NCBI GenBank assembly: GCA_031180665.1
Contig: JAPSLP010000017.1
Coordinates: 1-64,000 of the forward strand
DNA length: 64,000 nt
Direction: 5' to 3'
Origin: Cupriavidus sp.
GTDB lineage: Bacteria; Pseudomonadota; Gammaproteobacteria; Burkholderiales; Burkholderiaceae
Position numbers and translations under genes: made by a program. A model generated the notes under the pieces. That model saw only the letters and a list, made by a program, of their open reading frames with translations. It had not been told where the DNA came from and did no database searches. Shown here piece after piece: positions 50,290 to 59,916 of the stretch (the stretch's first letter is position 1; each line of letters starts with the position of its first letter).

Positions 50290-51546
50290 TCAGGTCACCG
50301 CCGTGCGCGTCTGGAAGCGCGCCGCTTCGTAGGCGCCGCTGTCGAGCACGTCGCGTAGCACTTCCACCGCGTCCCAGACGTCCGCAAAACCAGTGTAGAG
50401 CGGCGTGAAGCCGAAGCGGATGATCTGCGGTTCGCGGTAGTCGCCGATCACGCCGCGCTCGATCAGCGCCTGCATCACGGCATAGCCCTGCGGATGGGCG
50501 AAGCTGACCTGGCTGCCGCGGCGCGCGTGCTCGCGCGGCGTGACCAGCGTCAGCGGATGGTGGCCGCAGCGCGCTTCCACCAGCGCGATGAACAGGTCCG
50601 TCAGCTGCAGCGATTTGGCGCGCAGCGCCTGCATGTCGGTGCGGGCGAACACCTCCAGTCCGCATTCGACCATCGCCAGCGAGGTCATCGGCTGCGTGCC
50701 GCACAGGAAGCGCGAGACGCCGCTGCGCGGCCGATAGTCGGGCTCCATCGCGAACGGCGCGGCGTGGCCCCACCAGCCCGACAGCGGCTGCCAGAACGCG
50801 TCGCGCAGCGCCGGCGCGACCCACAGGAAGGCCGGCGAGCCGGGGCCGCCGTTCAGGTACTTGTAGGTGCAGCCCACCGCGTAGTCCGCGCCGGACTCGC
50901 GCAGCGCGACCGGCACCGCGCCCGCCGAATGCGCCAGGTCCCAGACCGTCAGCGCGCCGCGCGCATGCGCCAGCCCGGTTAGCGCGGCCATGTCCAGCAT
51001 CTCGCCGGTCTTGTAGTTGACGTGCGTCAGCATCAGCACGGCGGTATCGTCGCGCACCGCGGCGTCGATCTCGTCGGGGCTGTCGACCAGGCGCAGCGAA
51101 TAGCCCTGCTGCAGCAGATCGGCCAGGCCCTGGGCGATATACAGGTCGGTCGGGAAGTTGCTGCGCTCGGAGACGATCACCTTGCGCGCCGGGCTGCGCA
51201 GGCCCTGCACGCGCAGCGCGGCGGCCAGCACCTTGAACAGATTGACCGAGGTGGTGTCGGTGACGACGACCTCGTCCGGGCCGGCGCCGACCAGCGGGGC
51301 CAGCAGATTGCCCAGGCGCTGCGGCAGCTCGAACCAGCCGGCGGTGTTCCAGCTGCGAATCAGGCCCTCGCCCCATTCCTGCTCGACCACCTGGGCGGCG
51401 CGGGCCGCGGCCGCGCGCGGGCGGGCGCCCAGCGAATTGCCGTCCAGATAGATCACGCCGTCGGGTAGCGCGAAGGCGTCGCGCAGCGGGCGCAAGGGGT
51501 CTTGCCGGTCCAGCGACAGGCATTGCTCGCGGGTAGGTGCGGTCAT
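50290..51546 (-). CDS. kynU: kynureninase
   Basis: [43 protein letters not shown] ... [43 protein letters not shown]. Confidence 0.97.
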   Translation of the reverse strand: MTAPTREQCLSLDRQDPLRPLRDAFALPDGVIYLDGNSLGARPRAAAARAAQVVEQEWGEGLIRSWNTAGWFELPQRLGNLLAPLVGAGPDEVVVTDTTSVNLFKVLAAALRVQGLRSPARKVIVSERSNFPTDLYIAQGLADLLQQGYSLRLVDSPDEIDAAVRDDTAVLMLTHVNYKTGEMLDMAALTGLAHARGALTVWDLAHSAGAVPVALRESGADYAVGCTYKYLNGGPGSPAFLWVAPALRDAFWQPLSGWWGHAAPFAMEPDYRPRSGVSRFLCGTQPMTSLAMVECGLEVFARTDMQALRAKSLQLTDLFIALVEARCGHHPLTLVTPREHARRGSQVSFAHPQGYAVMQALIERGVIGDYREPQIIRFGFTPLYTGFADVWDAVEVLRDVLDSGAYEAARFQTRTAVT

Positions 51547-51632
51547 GGGTTCCTTGATGATGTTTTGGCGTTCGCCGCCGGGGACGATCGCGATCGATGC
51601 GCGGATGCGGGGATGGCCAGGGCGGTGGGCGC

Positions 51633-52295
51633 TCAGGCCAGGCTGCGCAGCACCGCCCGCACCGGGCTGGCGTCCAGCCCGGCAAAGCGCAGCGGCAGTG
51701 CGATCAGTTCGTAGTCGCCCGGCGCGACGGCGTCGAGCACCAGCCCTTCGAGAATTGACATCCGATGCCGGCGCACCATGCGATGCGCATCCATGGTCTT
51801 GGACTGCTGCGGGTCCAGCGATGGCGTGTCGATGCCGATCAGCCGCACCCCGTGTTCGGCCAGCAGGGCGATGGTGTCCGGCGCCACCGCGCAGAAGTCC
51901 GGGTCCCATTCGGTGAGCGGCGCGCTGCGGTAGGTGCGCAGCAGCACGCGCGGCGGCACGCCCCGGAGCGCGTCGGCGACCTGTTCGGGCCGGACCAGCG
52001 GCGCGGCGCCGATGCAATGGATCACGCGGCAAGGGCCCAGATACGGGTCCAGATCCACCTCGCCGATCGGCGCGCCGTCAGCCGCGTAGTGCAGCGGCGC
52101 ATCCGCGTGCGCGCCGGTGTGCGGCGACAGCGTGATGCGGCCGACGTTGACCGGACAGTGCTCGTCCATCTGCCAGGCCGGCTGTTGCTGGAACGGCGTG
52201 TCGCCGGGCCACACCGGCGTCGCCGGCGACAGCGGCGGGCTGATGTCCCACAGCGCGCGGGCCGTGGGCGGGGAGGTCGAAAGGGCGTCGGACAT
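51633..52295 (-). CDS. kynB: arylformamidase (kynurenine formamidase)
   Basis: [56 protein letters not shown]. Confidence 0.97.
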   Translation of the reverse strand: MSDALSTSPPTARALWDISPPLSPATPVWPGDTPFQQQPAWQMDEHCPVNVGRITLSPHTGAHADAPLHYAADGAPIGEVDLDPYLGPCRVIHCIGAAPLVRPEQVADALRGVPPRVLLRTYRSAPLTEWDPDFCAVAPDTIALLAEHGVRLIGIDTPSLDPQQSKTMDAHRMVRRHRMSILEGLVLDAVAPGDYELIALPLRFAGLDASPVRAVLRSLA

Positions 52296-52543
52296 GTGGA
52301 GGCGAGTCGAAGGGCGGGCGATGAGCCGATAGGGCGATCAGGCAAAAGGGCAACAGGCCGATAAAGCACGCCGACCAAGCAGCCCCGTGAAGCGACAGGC
52401 CGGTAAAGCAACAGGCGGCGGTGGTGCCGATCCCGGCATGATAGTCAAGATTTCGGGAAAGAGGCTTGCTATTTCAACGGCTCCCGCAGCCGTATTTCGC
52501 ATAGAATGCGACAAACTCAACCAATCGCGAAAGGATCTGCGAC

Positions 52544-53026
52544 ATGACGCTCGACCCCATCGATCTGCGCATCCTGACCTGCCTGCAGCAGAACGGCCGC
52601 ATCAGCAACCAGGACCTGGCCGAGCGCGTGGCGCTGTCGCCGTCGGCCTGCCTGCGGCGGGTGCGGCTGCTCGAGGAAAGTGGCGTGATCGGCGGCTATC
52701 GCGCCTGGTTCGATGCCGAGCGGCTGGGGCTGGAGCTGGAGGCGATCGTGCAGGTGTCGATGCGGCCGGCGGTCGAGGGCTGGCATGACACCTTCAACGC
52801 GGCGGTGCAATCGTGGCCGGAAGTGCTGTCGGCCTATGTGATCACCGGCGACAGTAACTACATCCTGCGCGTGCAGGCGCGCAATCTGAAGCACTACTCC
52901 GATTTCATCGTGAACCGGCTCTATCGCACGCCGGGCGTGATGGACATCCGCTCGAACATCGTGCTGCAGCGGATCAAGACCGAGGGCTCGCCCCTGGAGC
53001 TGGTGCAGCCGCGCGGGCAGGGCTAG
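52544..53026 (+). CDS. kynR: Lrp/AsnC-family regulator, probable kyn operon regulator
   Basis: MTLDPIDLRILTCLQQNGRISNQDLAERVALSPSACLRRVRLLEESGVIGGYRAWFD; divergent from kynBUA. Confidence 0.88.
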   Translation: MTLDPIDLRILTCLQQNGRISNQDLAERVALSPSACLRRVRLLEESGVIGGYRAWFDAERLGLELEAIVQVSMRPAVEGWHDTFNAAVQSWPEVLSAYVITGDSNYILRVQARNLKHYSDFIVNRLYRTPGVMDIRSNIVLQRIKTEGSPLELVQPRGQG

Positions 53027-53053
53027 CGCGCCGGGCGCGGCGAAAACGGGTGC

Positions 53054-53491
53054 TTAGCGCCGCGCATGCAGCGCGATCAGCCGGCGCAGCGTTTCCTTCA
53101 ACTGGTCGCCCTGGCTGGCGCCGAATGCGGCCAGCACCTGCGCCTCGTGTTCGGCCGCCTGGACCAGCAGCGGCCGGGCCCGTTCGCGTCCGCGCTCGGT
53201 GATCGACACCAGCGCCTGGCGCCGATCGGGCGCGCCGTCGCGGCGGCGCTCGACCAGGCCGTCGGCGGTCATGCGGTCGAGCAGCTTGGTCAGCGTCGGC
53301 TGCTTGGTCAGCGTGATATCGGCCAGCGTGCCGACGGTGCAGACATCGCGGTCCGCCAGCGTCGCCAGCACGCGCCATTCGGGCACGCTCAGGCCCGCCA
53401 ATTCGACCTTGCGGTGGAATTCCCCCGACACCAGATGGCTGGCGCGCGCCAGCAGATAGGGCAGATATCCGTCGACGAAGGGCATGGTCAC
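53054..53491 (-). CDS. MarR-family transcriptional regulator
   Basis: GYLPYLLARASHLVSGEFHRKVELAGLSVPEWRVLATLADRDVCTVGTLADITLTKQPTLTKLLDRMTADGLVERRRDGAPDRRQALVSITERGR. Confidence 0.93.
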   Translation of the reverse strand: MTMPFVDGYLPYLLARASHLVSGEFHRKVELAGLSVPEWRVLATLADRDVCTVGTLADITLTKQPTLTKLLDRMTADGLVERRRDGAPDRRQALVSITERGRERARPLLVQAAEHEAQVLAAFGASQGDQLKETLRRLIALHARR

Positions 53492-53524
53492 GTAGGGCCG
53501 GGGGCCGGGAAGCGCGCGGCGCGA

Positions 53525-54118
53525 TCAGTCGCGCAGCGGGCAGGTGGTGGAGAACGCGCCGCCCTGGAACACCAGTGGCAGGCCGCCGCTGCTGTGGATG
53601 CCGCAGCGCTCGACCTCGCCGACGAAGATCACGTGGTCGCCCTCGTCGTAGCGGCTGCGGTTGTGGCATTCGAACCAGGCCAGCGCGTTGGCCAGGATCG
53701 GCAGGCCGTTGGCCGACAGCCGGTAATCGACGCCGGCGAAGCGGTCGCCCTTGAGCGTGGCGAAGCGCTGGCACAGGTCCAGCTGGGTCGCGGCCAGCAC
53801 GTTGATGATGTAGTGCGAACCGCCGCGGAACATCGGCAGGCTGTTGGCGCGGCTGGCCATGCTCCACAGCACCAGCGGCGGATCGAGCGAGACCGAATTG
53901 AACGAGCTGGCGGTGATGCCGACGAAGGGCGGATCGGCCGGGGATTCGCGCATCGCACGCGTGGTGATGACCGTCACGCCGGTGGCGAACTGCGACAGCG
54001 CGCGGCGGAAATGCAGGGCGTCGAAGTCCGGCGCGGCGGCTTGGCCGTGCGGGGTCAGGTTCCCGTCAGACGGGTTGGCGTCGGGAAATCCCATAGGTCG
54101 GGCACCGCTGATTTCCAT
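53525..54118 (-). CDS. flavin reductase-like domain protein
   Basis: FRRALSQFATGVTVITTRAMRESPADPPFVGITASSFNSVSLDPPLVLWSMASRANSLPMF FMN-binding split barrel. Confidence 0.92.
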   Translation of the reverse strand: MEISGARPMGFPDANPSDGNLTPHGQAAAPDFDALHFRRALSQFATGVTVITTRAMRESPADPPFVGITASSFNSVSLDPPLVLWSMASRANSLPMFRGGSHYIINVLAATQLDLCQRFATLKGDRFAGVDYRLSANGLPILANALAWFECHNRSRYDEGDHVIFVGEVERCGIHSSGGLPLVFQGGAFSTTCPLRD

Positions 54119-54303
54119 GAAATTTCATATATTATTTGCCGCAGAACGCAGAATCGCAAGCGAAGAACCGAGCGAAGAAGCACGGGCGAAGAAACGCAAG
54201 CGAAGAAACACGGGCGCGGGTTCGCAAACGGCAAGGCGGGGTTTTGCTGCGACACCGCGGAACGCACCGGGGCGCGGGGCTGGCCCGCATCAGGAGGAGT
54301 GTC

Positions 54304-55374
54304 ATGCTCGTCGAGCAGATCGAACACCGCTGGCTGGCGGCCTTTCGCCGGACGCTGGAGCTGTGCGCGCTTTCCGCGGGTGAAGTTGTCGGCATTGTAG
54401 CGGAGTCGCAATCCCGACAAGTCATCGTGGACTTGGCCGAACTCGCCGTGCAAGCCCTCGGCGCGACCCCGATTCGCGTGCGGGTGCCGACTCCCGCGCT
54501 ACAGGCGCCGGCGCCGGTGCGCTCCACCGGGGCCAGCGACGCGCTGCAGCAACTGGAGCCGGTGATCGCCGCGCTGTCGCGCTGCCATCTGGTACTGGAC
54601 TGCACCGTCGAAGGCCTGCTGCACGCCCCGGAACTGCCGCGGATCCTGCGGGGCGCCGACGGCGTCGTGCCGCGGCTGCTGATGATCAGCAACGAACATC
54701 CCGAAATCCTCGAACGCTGCGTACCTGACCCCGCGCTGGAAACCGGCGTGCGCGCGGCGATGCGGCGGCTGCGGGGCGCCGCGCAGATGCGCGTGGCCTC
54801 CGGCGCCGGCACGGATCTGCGCATCGGCCTGGCCGGCGCGCGCGTGGGCGGCGTCTGGGGCTATTGCAACAAGCCGGGGCAGGTCGCGCACTGGCCGGGC
54901 GGACTGTGCCTGGCATTCCCGGCCACGGGGCAGGTCAACGGCACGCTGGTGCTGGCGCCGGGCGACGTCAACCTGACCTTCAAGACCTATCTGCGCGATA
55001 CGGTCGTCTGCCACGTCGAGAACGACTACATCGTCGGCATCGAGGGCAATGGCGTCGACGCCGACATGATGCGCGGCTACTACGCGGCCTGGGCCGACAA
55101 GGAAGGCACGCGCGACGCCTACGCGGTCTCGCATGTCGGCTGGGGCATGAACCCGCAGGCGCGCTGGGACGCGCTGACCTTCTACGACAGGCGCGATTGC
55201 AACGGCACCGAGCTGCGCGCGTTTGCCGGCAATTTCCTCTATTCGACCGGCGCCAACGAAGTGGCCGGCCGCCATACGCTGGGCCATTTCGATCTGCCGC
55301 TGCGCGGCTGCACGGTGACGCTGGACGGCGTGGCCGAGGTCGAGCAGGGCCGGCTGGCGGACATGCCGCGCTGA
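54304..55374 (+). CDS. 2,5-dihydroxypyridine 5,6-dioxygenase (NicX)-like protein
   Basis: KPGQVAHWPGGLCLAFPATGQVNGTLVLAPGDVNLTFKTYLRDTV ... AVSHVGWGMNPQARWDALTFYDRRDCNGTELRAFAGNFLYSTGANEVAGRHTLGHFDLPLRGCTV matches the NicX/M29-like family as I recall it. Confidence 0.8.
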   Translation: MLVEQIEHRWLAAFRRTLELCALSAGEVVGIVAESQSRQVIVDLAELAVQALGATPIRVRVPTPALQAPAPVRSTGASDALQQLEPVIAALSRCHLVLDCTVEGLLHAPELPRILRGADGVVPRLLMISNEHPEILERCVPDPALETGVRAAMRRLRGAAQMRVASGAGTDLRIGLAGARVGGVWGYCNKPGQVAHWPGGLCLAFPATGQVNGTLVLAPGDVNLTFKTYLRDTVVCHVENDYIVGIEGNGVDADMMRGYYAAWADKEGTRDAYAVSHVGWGMNPQARWDALTFYDRRDCNGTELRAFAGNFLYSTGANEVAGRHTLGHFDLPLRGCTVTLDGVAEVEQGRLADMPR

Positions 55375-55432
55375 CGCGCTGACCCGCTGACCCGCTGACC
55401 CGCTGACGCGCGCCCCCCCGCAAGGAGCTTCG

Positions 55433-56278
55433 ATGTCCCAGTCCGTCTCCCCTCGCGATCCCGACCGCGATTCCCCGATCCGCCACGCCAACGGCGTCGC
55501 CACCCTGGCCCGCGGCGACGGCCCGGTCGCGGTGGTGATGCTGCACGGCATCGGCGGCGGCAAGGCCGCGTGGCCCGCGCAATTCGACGCGCTGACCGGC
55601 GCGGGCTACCGCGCCGTCGCCTGGGACATGCCCGGCTACGGCGACAGCGCGACGATCGATCCGTACGACTTCGCCGGCCTGGCCGCCGCGCTGGCGCCGG
55701 TGCTGCAAGCCGAGCGCGACGCCGGCCGCCGCGTGGTGCTGCTCGGGCACAGCATGGGCGGCATGGTCGCGCAGCAGGCCTATGCGGCGATGCCCGAGGC
55801 GATCGACGGCATGGTGCTGTCGGGCACCTCGCCCGCGTTCGGCAAGGCCGACGGCGACTGGCAGCGCGACTTCGTCGCGGCCCGCACTGCGCCGCTCGAC
55901 GCCGGCCGGACCATGGCCCAGATGGCGGCGGGCCTCGTGCGCGGCATGGTTGCGCCCGAGGCGGCGGCGGACGCGGTGGCCTTCGCCACGCGCGTGATGG
56001 CAGGCGTGCCGCCCGACACCTATCGCGCCGCGCTGCATGCGCTGGTGCGGTTCGACCAGCGCGCGGCGCTGGCCGGCATCGCGGTGCCGGTACTGGCGCT
56101 GGCCGGCGCACACGACGCCAATGCCGCCCCGGCCGTGATGGAACGCATGGCGGCACGCATTCCCGGCGCAGAGTACCGCTGCCTGCCGGGCGTCGGCCAC
56201 CTGGCCTGCATGGAGCAGCCGGCGCGGTTCAATCAGGCCCTGCTCGATTTCCTGGGGCGGCATTTTTCCGCCCGGTGA
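55433..56278 (+). CDS. alpha/beta hydrolase
   Basis: VVMLHGIGGGKAAWPAQFDAL ... VVLLGHSMGGMVAQQAYAAMPE ... GVGHLACMEQPARFNQALLDFL. Confidence 0.93.
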   Translation: MSQSVSPRDPDRDSPIRHANGVATLARGDGPVAVVMLHGIGGGKAAWPAQFDALTGAGYRAVAWDMPGYGDSATIDPYDFAGLAAALAPVLQAERDAGRRVVLLGHSMGGMVAQQAYAAMPEAIDGMVLSGTSPAFGKADGDWQRDFVAARTAPLDAGRTMAQMAAGLVRGMVAPEAAADAVAFATRVMAGVPPDTYRAALHALVRFDQRAALAGIAVPVLALAGAHDANAAPAVMERMAARIPGAEYRCLPGVGHLACMEQPARFNQALLDFLGRHFSAR

Positions 56279-56371
56279 CGTCGGCCCCGACGTCGACCGG
56301 GACGTGGATGCCAACACACCACCGCGCCATCGCGCCCAACGCATAACAAGCTGACCAAGAGAGACACCATC

Positions 56372-57616
56372 ATGCCCCTGGACTTCGTTCCCGCTGTCGG
56401 CGAGGCCGATTTCACCGACGATCAGGTCCGTCTGCTGACGCTGGCCAACCGGCTCGGCCGCGAACGCTTCGCGGCGCGCGCGGCGCAATGGGACCGCGAG
56501 GCGAGCTTTCCATTCGCCAACTACGACGACCTGCGCGAGGCCGGCCTGCTGGCGTTGTGCGTGCCGCGCGCGTTCGGCGGCGAGGGCGCGGACTTCGCCA
56601 CCTACTGCATGATCGGCGCGGAGATCGGCCGTTTCTGCGGCGCCACCGCGCTGACCTACAACATGCATATCTGCTCGACCATGTGGACGGGCATGCTGGC
56701 CGACGGCATCGCGATGACCGACGCGCAGCGCGCCGAACATGCGGTCCGCCGCGAGCTGCATTTCTCGCGCGTGGTCAAGGACGGCGCCGTCTACGCCCAG
56801 CCATTCTCGGAAGGTTCCGCGGCAGCCGCCGGCAAGGCGCCGTTCGGCACCACCGCGCGCAAGGTCGAGGGCGGCTGGCTGCTGAACGGCCGCAAGATCT
56901 TCGCCTCGCTGTCGGGCGCGGCCGACTACTACGGCATCCTCTGCACCGAGGACCGCGGCGACCATCATCCCGACATGCGCGACACGCTGTATATCGCGGT
57001 GCCCGGCAAGGCCGAGGGCCTGACCGTGACCGGCGACTGGGACCCGATGGGCATGCGCGGCACGGTCTCGCGCACGCTGCTGCTCAAGGACGTGTTCGTG
57101 CCCGACGATGAGCAGCTGATGCCGCGCGGCGTCTACTACAAGGCCGCGCAGACCTGGCCGGCGATGTTCTTCACGCTCTCGCCCACGTATCTGGGCGTGG
57201 CGCAGGCCGCCTACGACTTCACCGTGCAATACCTGCGCGGCGAGGTGCCCGGCCAGCCGCCCGTCAAGCGCCGCATGTATCCGACCAAGCAGATCGCGGT
57301 GGCGCAGATGCGCATCCAGCTCGAGTCGATGCGCTCGCTGTTCTGGCGCGTCATCCACGAGGCGCGGCCCAATCCGTCGAAGGACCAGCGCATGCGCCTC
57401 TATGCGGCGCACTACGCGGTGATGGAGGGCGCCAACGATATCGCGCGGCTGGCGATCCGCACCTGCGGCGGCCAGTCGATGCTCAAGGACCTGCCGCTGG
57501 AGCGGCTCTATCGCGATTCGCGCTGCGGCGCGCTGATGCTGCCGTGGACCGCCGAGCTGATCCTCGACCGCATGGGCCGCGAGACGCTGTACGAACCGGG
57601 CGAGCGCGACGAATGA
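56372..57616 (+). CDS. acyl-CoA dehydrogenase family protein
   Basis: LGRERFAARAAQWDREASFPFANYDDLREAGLLALCVPRAFGGEGADFATYCMIGAEIGRFCGATALTYNMHICSTMWTGML. Confidence 0.92.
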   Translation: MPLDFVPAVGEADFTDDQVRLLTLANRLGRERFAARAAQWDREASFPFANYDDLREAGLLALCVPRAFGGEGADFATYCMIGAEIGRFCGATALTYNMHICSTMWTGMLADGIAMTDAQRAEHAVRRELHFSRVVKDGAVYAQPFSEGSAAAAGKAPFGTTARKVEGGWLLNGRKIFASLSGAADYYGILCTEDRGDHHPDMRDTLYIAVPGKAEGLTVTGDWDPMGMRGTVSRTLLLKDVFVPDDEQLMPRGVYYKAAQTWPAMFFTLSPTYLGVAQAAYDFTVQYLRGEVPGQPPVKRRMYPTKQIAVAQMRIQLESMRSLFWRVIHEARPNPSKDQRMRLYAAHYAVMEGANDIARLAIRTCGGQSMLKDLPLERLYRDSRCGALMLPWTAELILDRMGRETLYEPGERDE

Positions 57617-59271
57617 GCGGCGCCTGCGGAGGGCGGCCGCACCTGGATGCGGCCAGCGTCGGCGCGCTGCTGCAACCGCTGCACGCGCTGGCCGACGCGC
57701 AGCCGCAACGGCCGGCGCTGCATTTCCGCGGCCGCACGATCGGCTATGCCAAGCTTTGGAGCCGCATCGAACGCGTCGCCGCGCATCTGCTGGCCGACTG
57801 GGGCATCGCGCGCGGCGACCGCGTCGCCACGCTGTGCCTGAACCACGATCTGCAGCTGGCGCTGCTGTTCGCGTGCGCACGGCTGGGCGCGATCTTCGTG
57901 CCGCTGAACTACCGGCTGGCGGTGCCCGAGCTCGCCGCGATCGCGGCGCACGCCGGCGTGCGCGCGATCTTCCATGATGATGCGCATGCGGATGCCGCCG
58001 CCGCGGTGGCGCGCGCCAGCGAAGGTGAAGTCGTTGGGGAATTTGGCGGGGAAGTTGGCGGGGAAGTTGGCGGGGAAGTTGGCAGGGAAAGCCGCGGCAA
58101 TACCGTACGCCACGCCCACATCGACCGCCTGATCGACAGCCCGGCGCCGCCCGAGCCCATCGACTCGCCCATCGGCCCGATGCCCGGCGACACGCCGCTG
58201 CTGCTGGTCTACACCTCCGGTACCACCGGCCAGCCCAAGGGCGCGCTGCATACGCAGGCCGCGCTGCTGGCCAATGCGCGCGCCAGCTGGTGGGCACACG
58301 ACATGCGCGACAGCGACCATGTCCTGTCGACGCTGCCGATGTTCCATGTGGGCGGGCTCTGCATCCAGACGGTGCCGGCGCTGCTGCTCGGCGCGCAGGT
58401 GACGCTGCACGAGCGCTTCACGGCGGACGACTGGCTGCAGGCCCTGGCCCACGCACGGCCGACGCTGTCGCTGATGGTGCCGGCCACGCTGCGCGCGGTG
58501 CTCGAACATCCCGGCTGGGCCGATGCCGATCTGGGCGTGCTGCGTGGCGTGATGGCGGGTTCGTCCACCATCCCGCGTGCGTATATCGATGCCTTCCATG
58601 CGCGCGGTGTGCCGCTGGGGCAGGTCTACGGCGCCACCGAAACCGGTCCGGTATCGATCGTGCTGCGCCTGCACGAGGCGATGGCGCGGCCCGGTTATGC
58701 CGGCTGGCCGCAGCCCGAGGCGCAGGTGCGGCTGCTCGGCCGCGACGGCAGGGAGGTGGCCGACGGCGAGGTCGGCGAGCTCTGCATCCGCGCCAGCAAT
58801 CTGATGCAGGGCTACTGGCGCGAGCCTTGCCATCCCGGTTTCGTCGATGGCTGGTTCCGCTCGGGCGATCTCGCCCATCGCGACGCGGACGGCTGCATCG
58901 AGGTGGTCGGCCGCAGCAAGGACATGATCATCTCGGGCGGTGAAAACATCTATCCGGCCGAGATCGAGAACGCGCTGGTCGCGCTGCCCGGCGTGGCCGA
59001 ATGCGCGGTGGTGGGTTTGCCCGATCCACGCTGGGGCGAGGTGCCGGTGGCGGTCATCGTGCCGGCGCAGGGCGCCGACCGCGCCGCGCTGGCGACCGGA
59101 CCGCTGCGCGAGGCGCTGGCCGCGCGCATCGCGCGCTTCAAGCTGCCGCGCGAGGTGGTGCTGCTCGATGCGCTGCCCAAGAGCGCGCTCGGCAAGGTAC
59201 TGAAGCCGCAGCTGCGCGCGACGCTGGAGGCGGCACGGGCCAGCAGCGGCGGCAGCGGCGGCAGGATCTGA
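57613..59271 (+). CDS. AMP-dependent acyl-CoA ligase
   Basis: LLLVYTSGTTGQPKGALHTQAAL ... QVYGATETGP ... WFRSGDLAHRDADGCIEVVGRSKDMIISGGENIYPAEIENAL; ATGA overlap with the preceding stop. Confidence 0.94.
   Translation: MSGACGGRPHLDAASVGALLQPLHALADAQPQRPALHFRGRTIGYAKLWSRIERVAAHLLADWGIARGDRVATLCLNHDLQLALLFACARLGAIFVPLNYRLAVPELAAIAAHAGVRAIFHDDAHADAAAAVARASEGEVVGEFGGEVGGEVGGEVGRESRGNTVRHAHIDRLIDSPAPPEPIDSPIGPMPGDTPLLLVYTSGTTGQPKGALHTQAALLANARASWWAHDMRDSDHVLSTLPMFHVGGLCIQTVPALLLGAQVTLHERFTADDWLQALAHARPTLSLMVPATLRAVLEHPGWADADLGVLRGVMAGSSTIPRAYIDAFHARGVPLGQVYGATETGPVSIVLRLHEAMARPGYAGWPQPEAQVRLLGRDGREVADGEVGELCIRASNLMQGYWREPCHPGFVDGWFRSGDLAHRDADGCIEVVGRSKDMIISGGENIYPAEIENALVALPGVAECAVVGLPDPRWGEVPVAVIVPAQGADRAALATGPLREALAARIARFKLPREVVLLDALPKSALGKVLKPQLRATLEAARASSGGSGGRI
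58036..58083 (+). repeat. 12-bp in-frame tandem repeat, 4 units, within the acyl-CoA ligase
   Basis: ggggaatttggc + ggggaagttggc x3, encoding GEFGGEVGGEVGGEVG. Confidence 0.9.
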
Positions 59272-59330
59272 GCGCGGCGGGTATCATCGTTCGATCGCGC
59301 TTTGCCGCGCATCCCAACGGGTAAGCATCC

Positions 59331-59876
59331 ATGGAAGATCGAACCGAAATCGCCACGCTCGGTGGCGGCTGCTTCTGGTGCCTGGAGGCGGTCTATCAGC
59401 AGGTCGAAGGCGTGACCGCGGTGGAGTCCGGCTATACCGGCGGCCATGTCGACGATCCCAGCTACGAACAGGTCTGCAGCGGCGATACCGGCCATGCCGA
59501 AGTGGTGCGGGTGTCGTTCGATCCGTCGGTGATCTCCTATCGCGAGATCCTGGAGATCTTCTTCGCGATCCACGATCCGACCACGCTCAATCGCCAGGGC
59601 AACGACGTCGGCACGCAGTACCGCTCGGTGATCTACACCCACTCGGACGCGCAGCGCGCCACCGCCGAACAGGTGATGGCCGACATCGCCGCGCGCCAGC
59701 TCTACGACGCGCCGCTGGTCACGCAGCTCGAGCCGGCGCAGCGCTACTGGCGCGCCGAGGCCTATCACCAGAACTACTTCCGCAATCATCCGGAACAGGG
59801 CTATTGCGCCTTCGTGATCTCGCCGAAGGTGGCCAAGTTCCGCCAGCGCTTCGCGCACCGGTTGCGCGCGCAGTAA
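59331..59876 (+). CDS. msrA: peptide-methionine (S)-S-oxide reductase
   Basis: EIATLGGGCFWCLEAVYQQVEGVTAVESGYTGGHVDDPSYEQVCSGDTGHAEVVRV. Confidence 0.97.
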   Translation: MEDRTEIATLGGGCFWCLEAVYQQVEGVTAVESGYTGGHVDDPSYEQVCSGDTGHAEVVRVSFDPSVISYREILEIFFAIHDPTTLNRQGNDVGTQYRSVIYTHSDAQRATAEQVMADIAARQLYDAPLVTQLEPAQRYWRAEAYHQNYFRNHPEQGYCAFVISPKVAKFRQRFAHRLRAQ

Positions 59877-59916
59877 GCGCCGGTCGATGTGAGTGCGGGC
59901 GGGCAGCGGCGGGCAG

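Noticed and set aside
54980-58297. 1105-aa minus-strand ORF opposite the catabolic cluster
   Set aside because: Shadow ORF in high GC sequence; the plus strand has recognisable dioxygenase, hydrolase, dehydrogenase and ligase.
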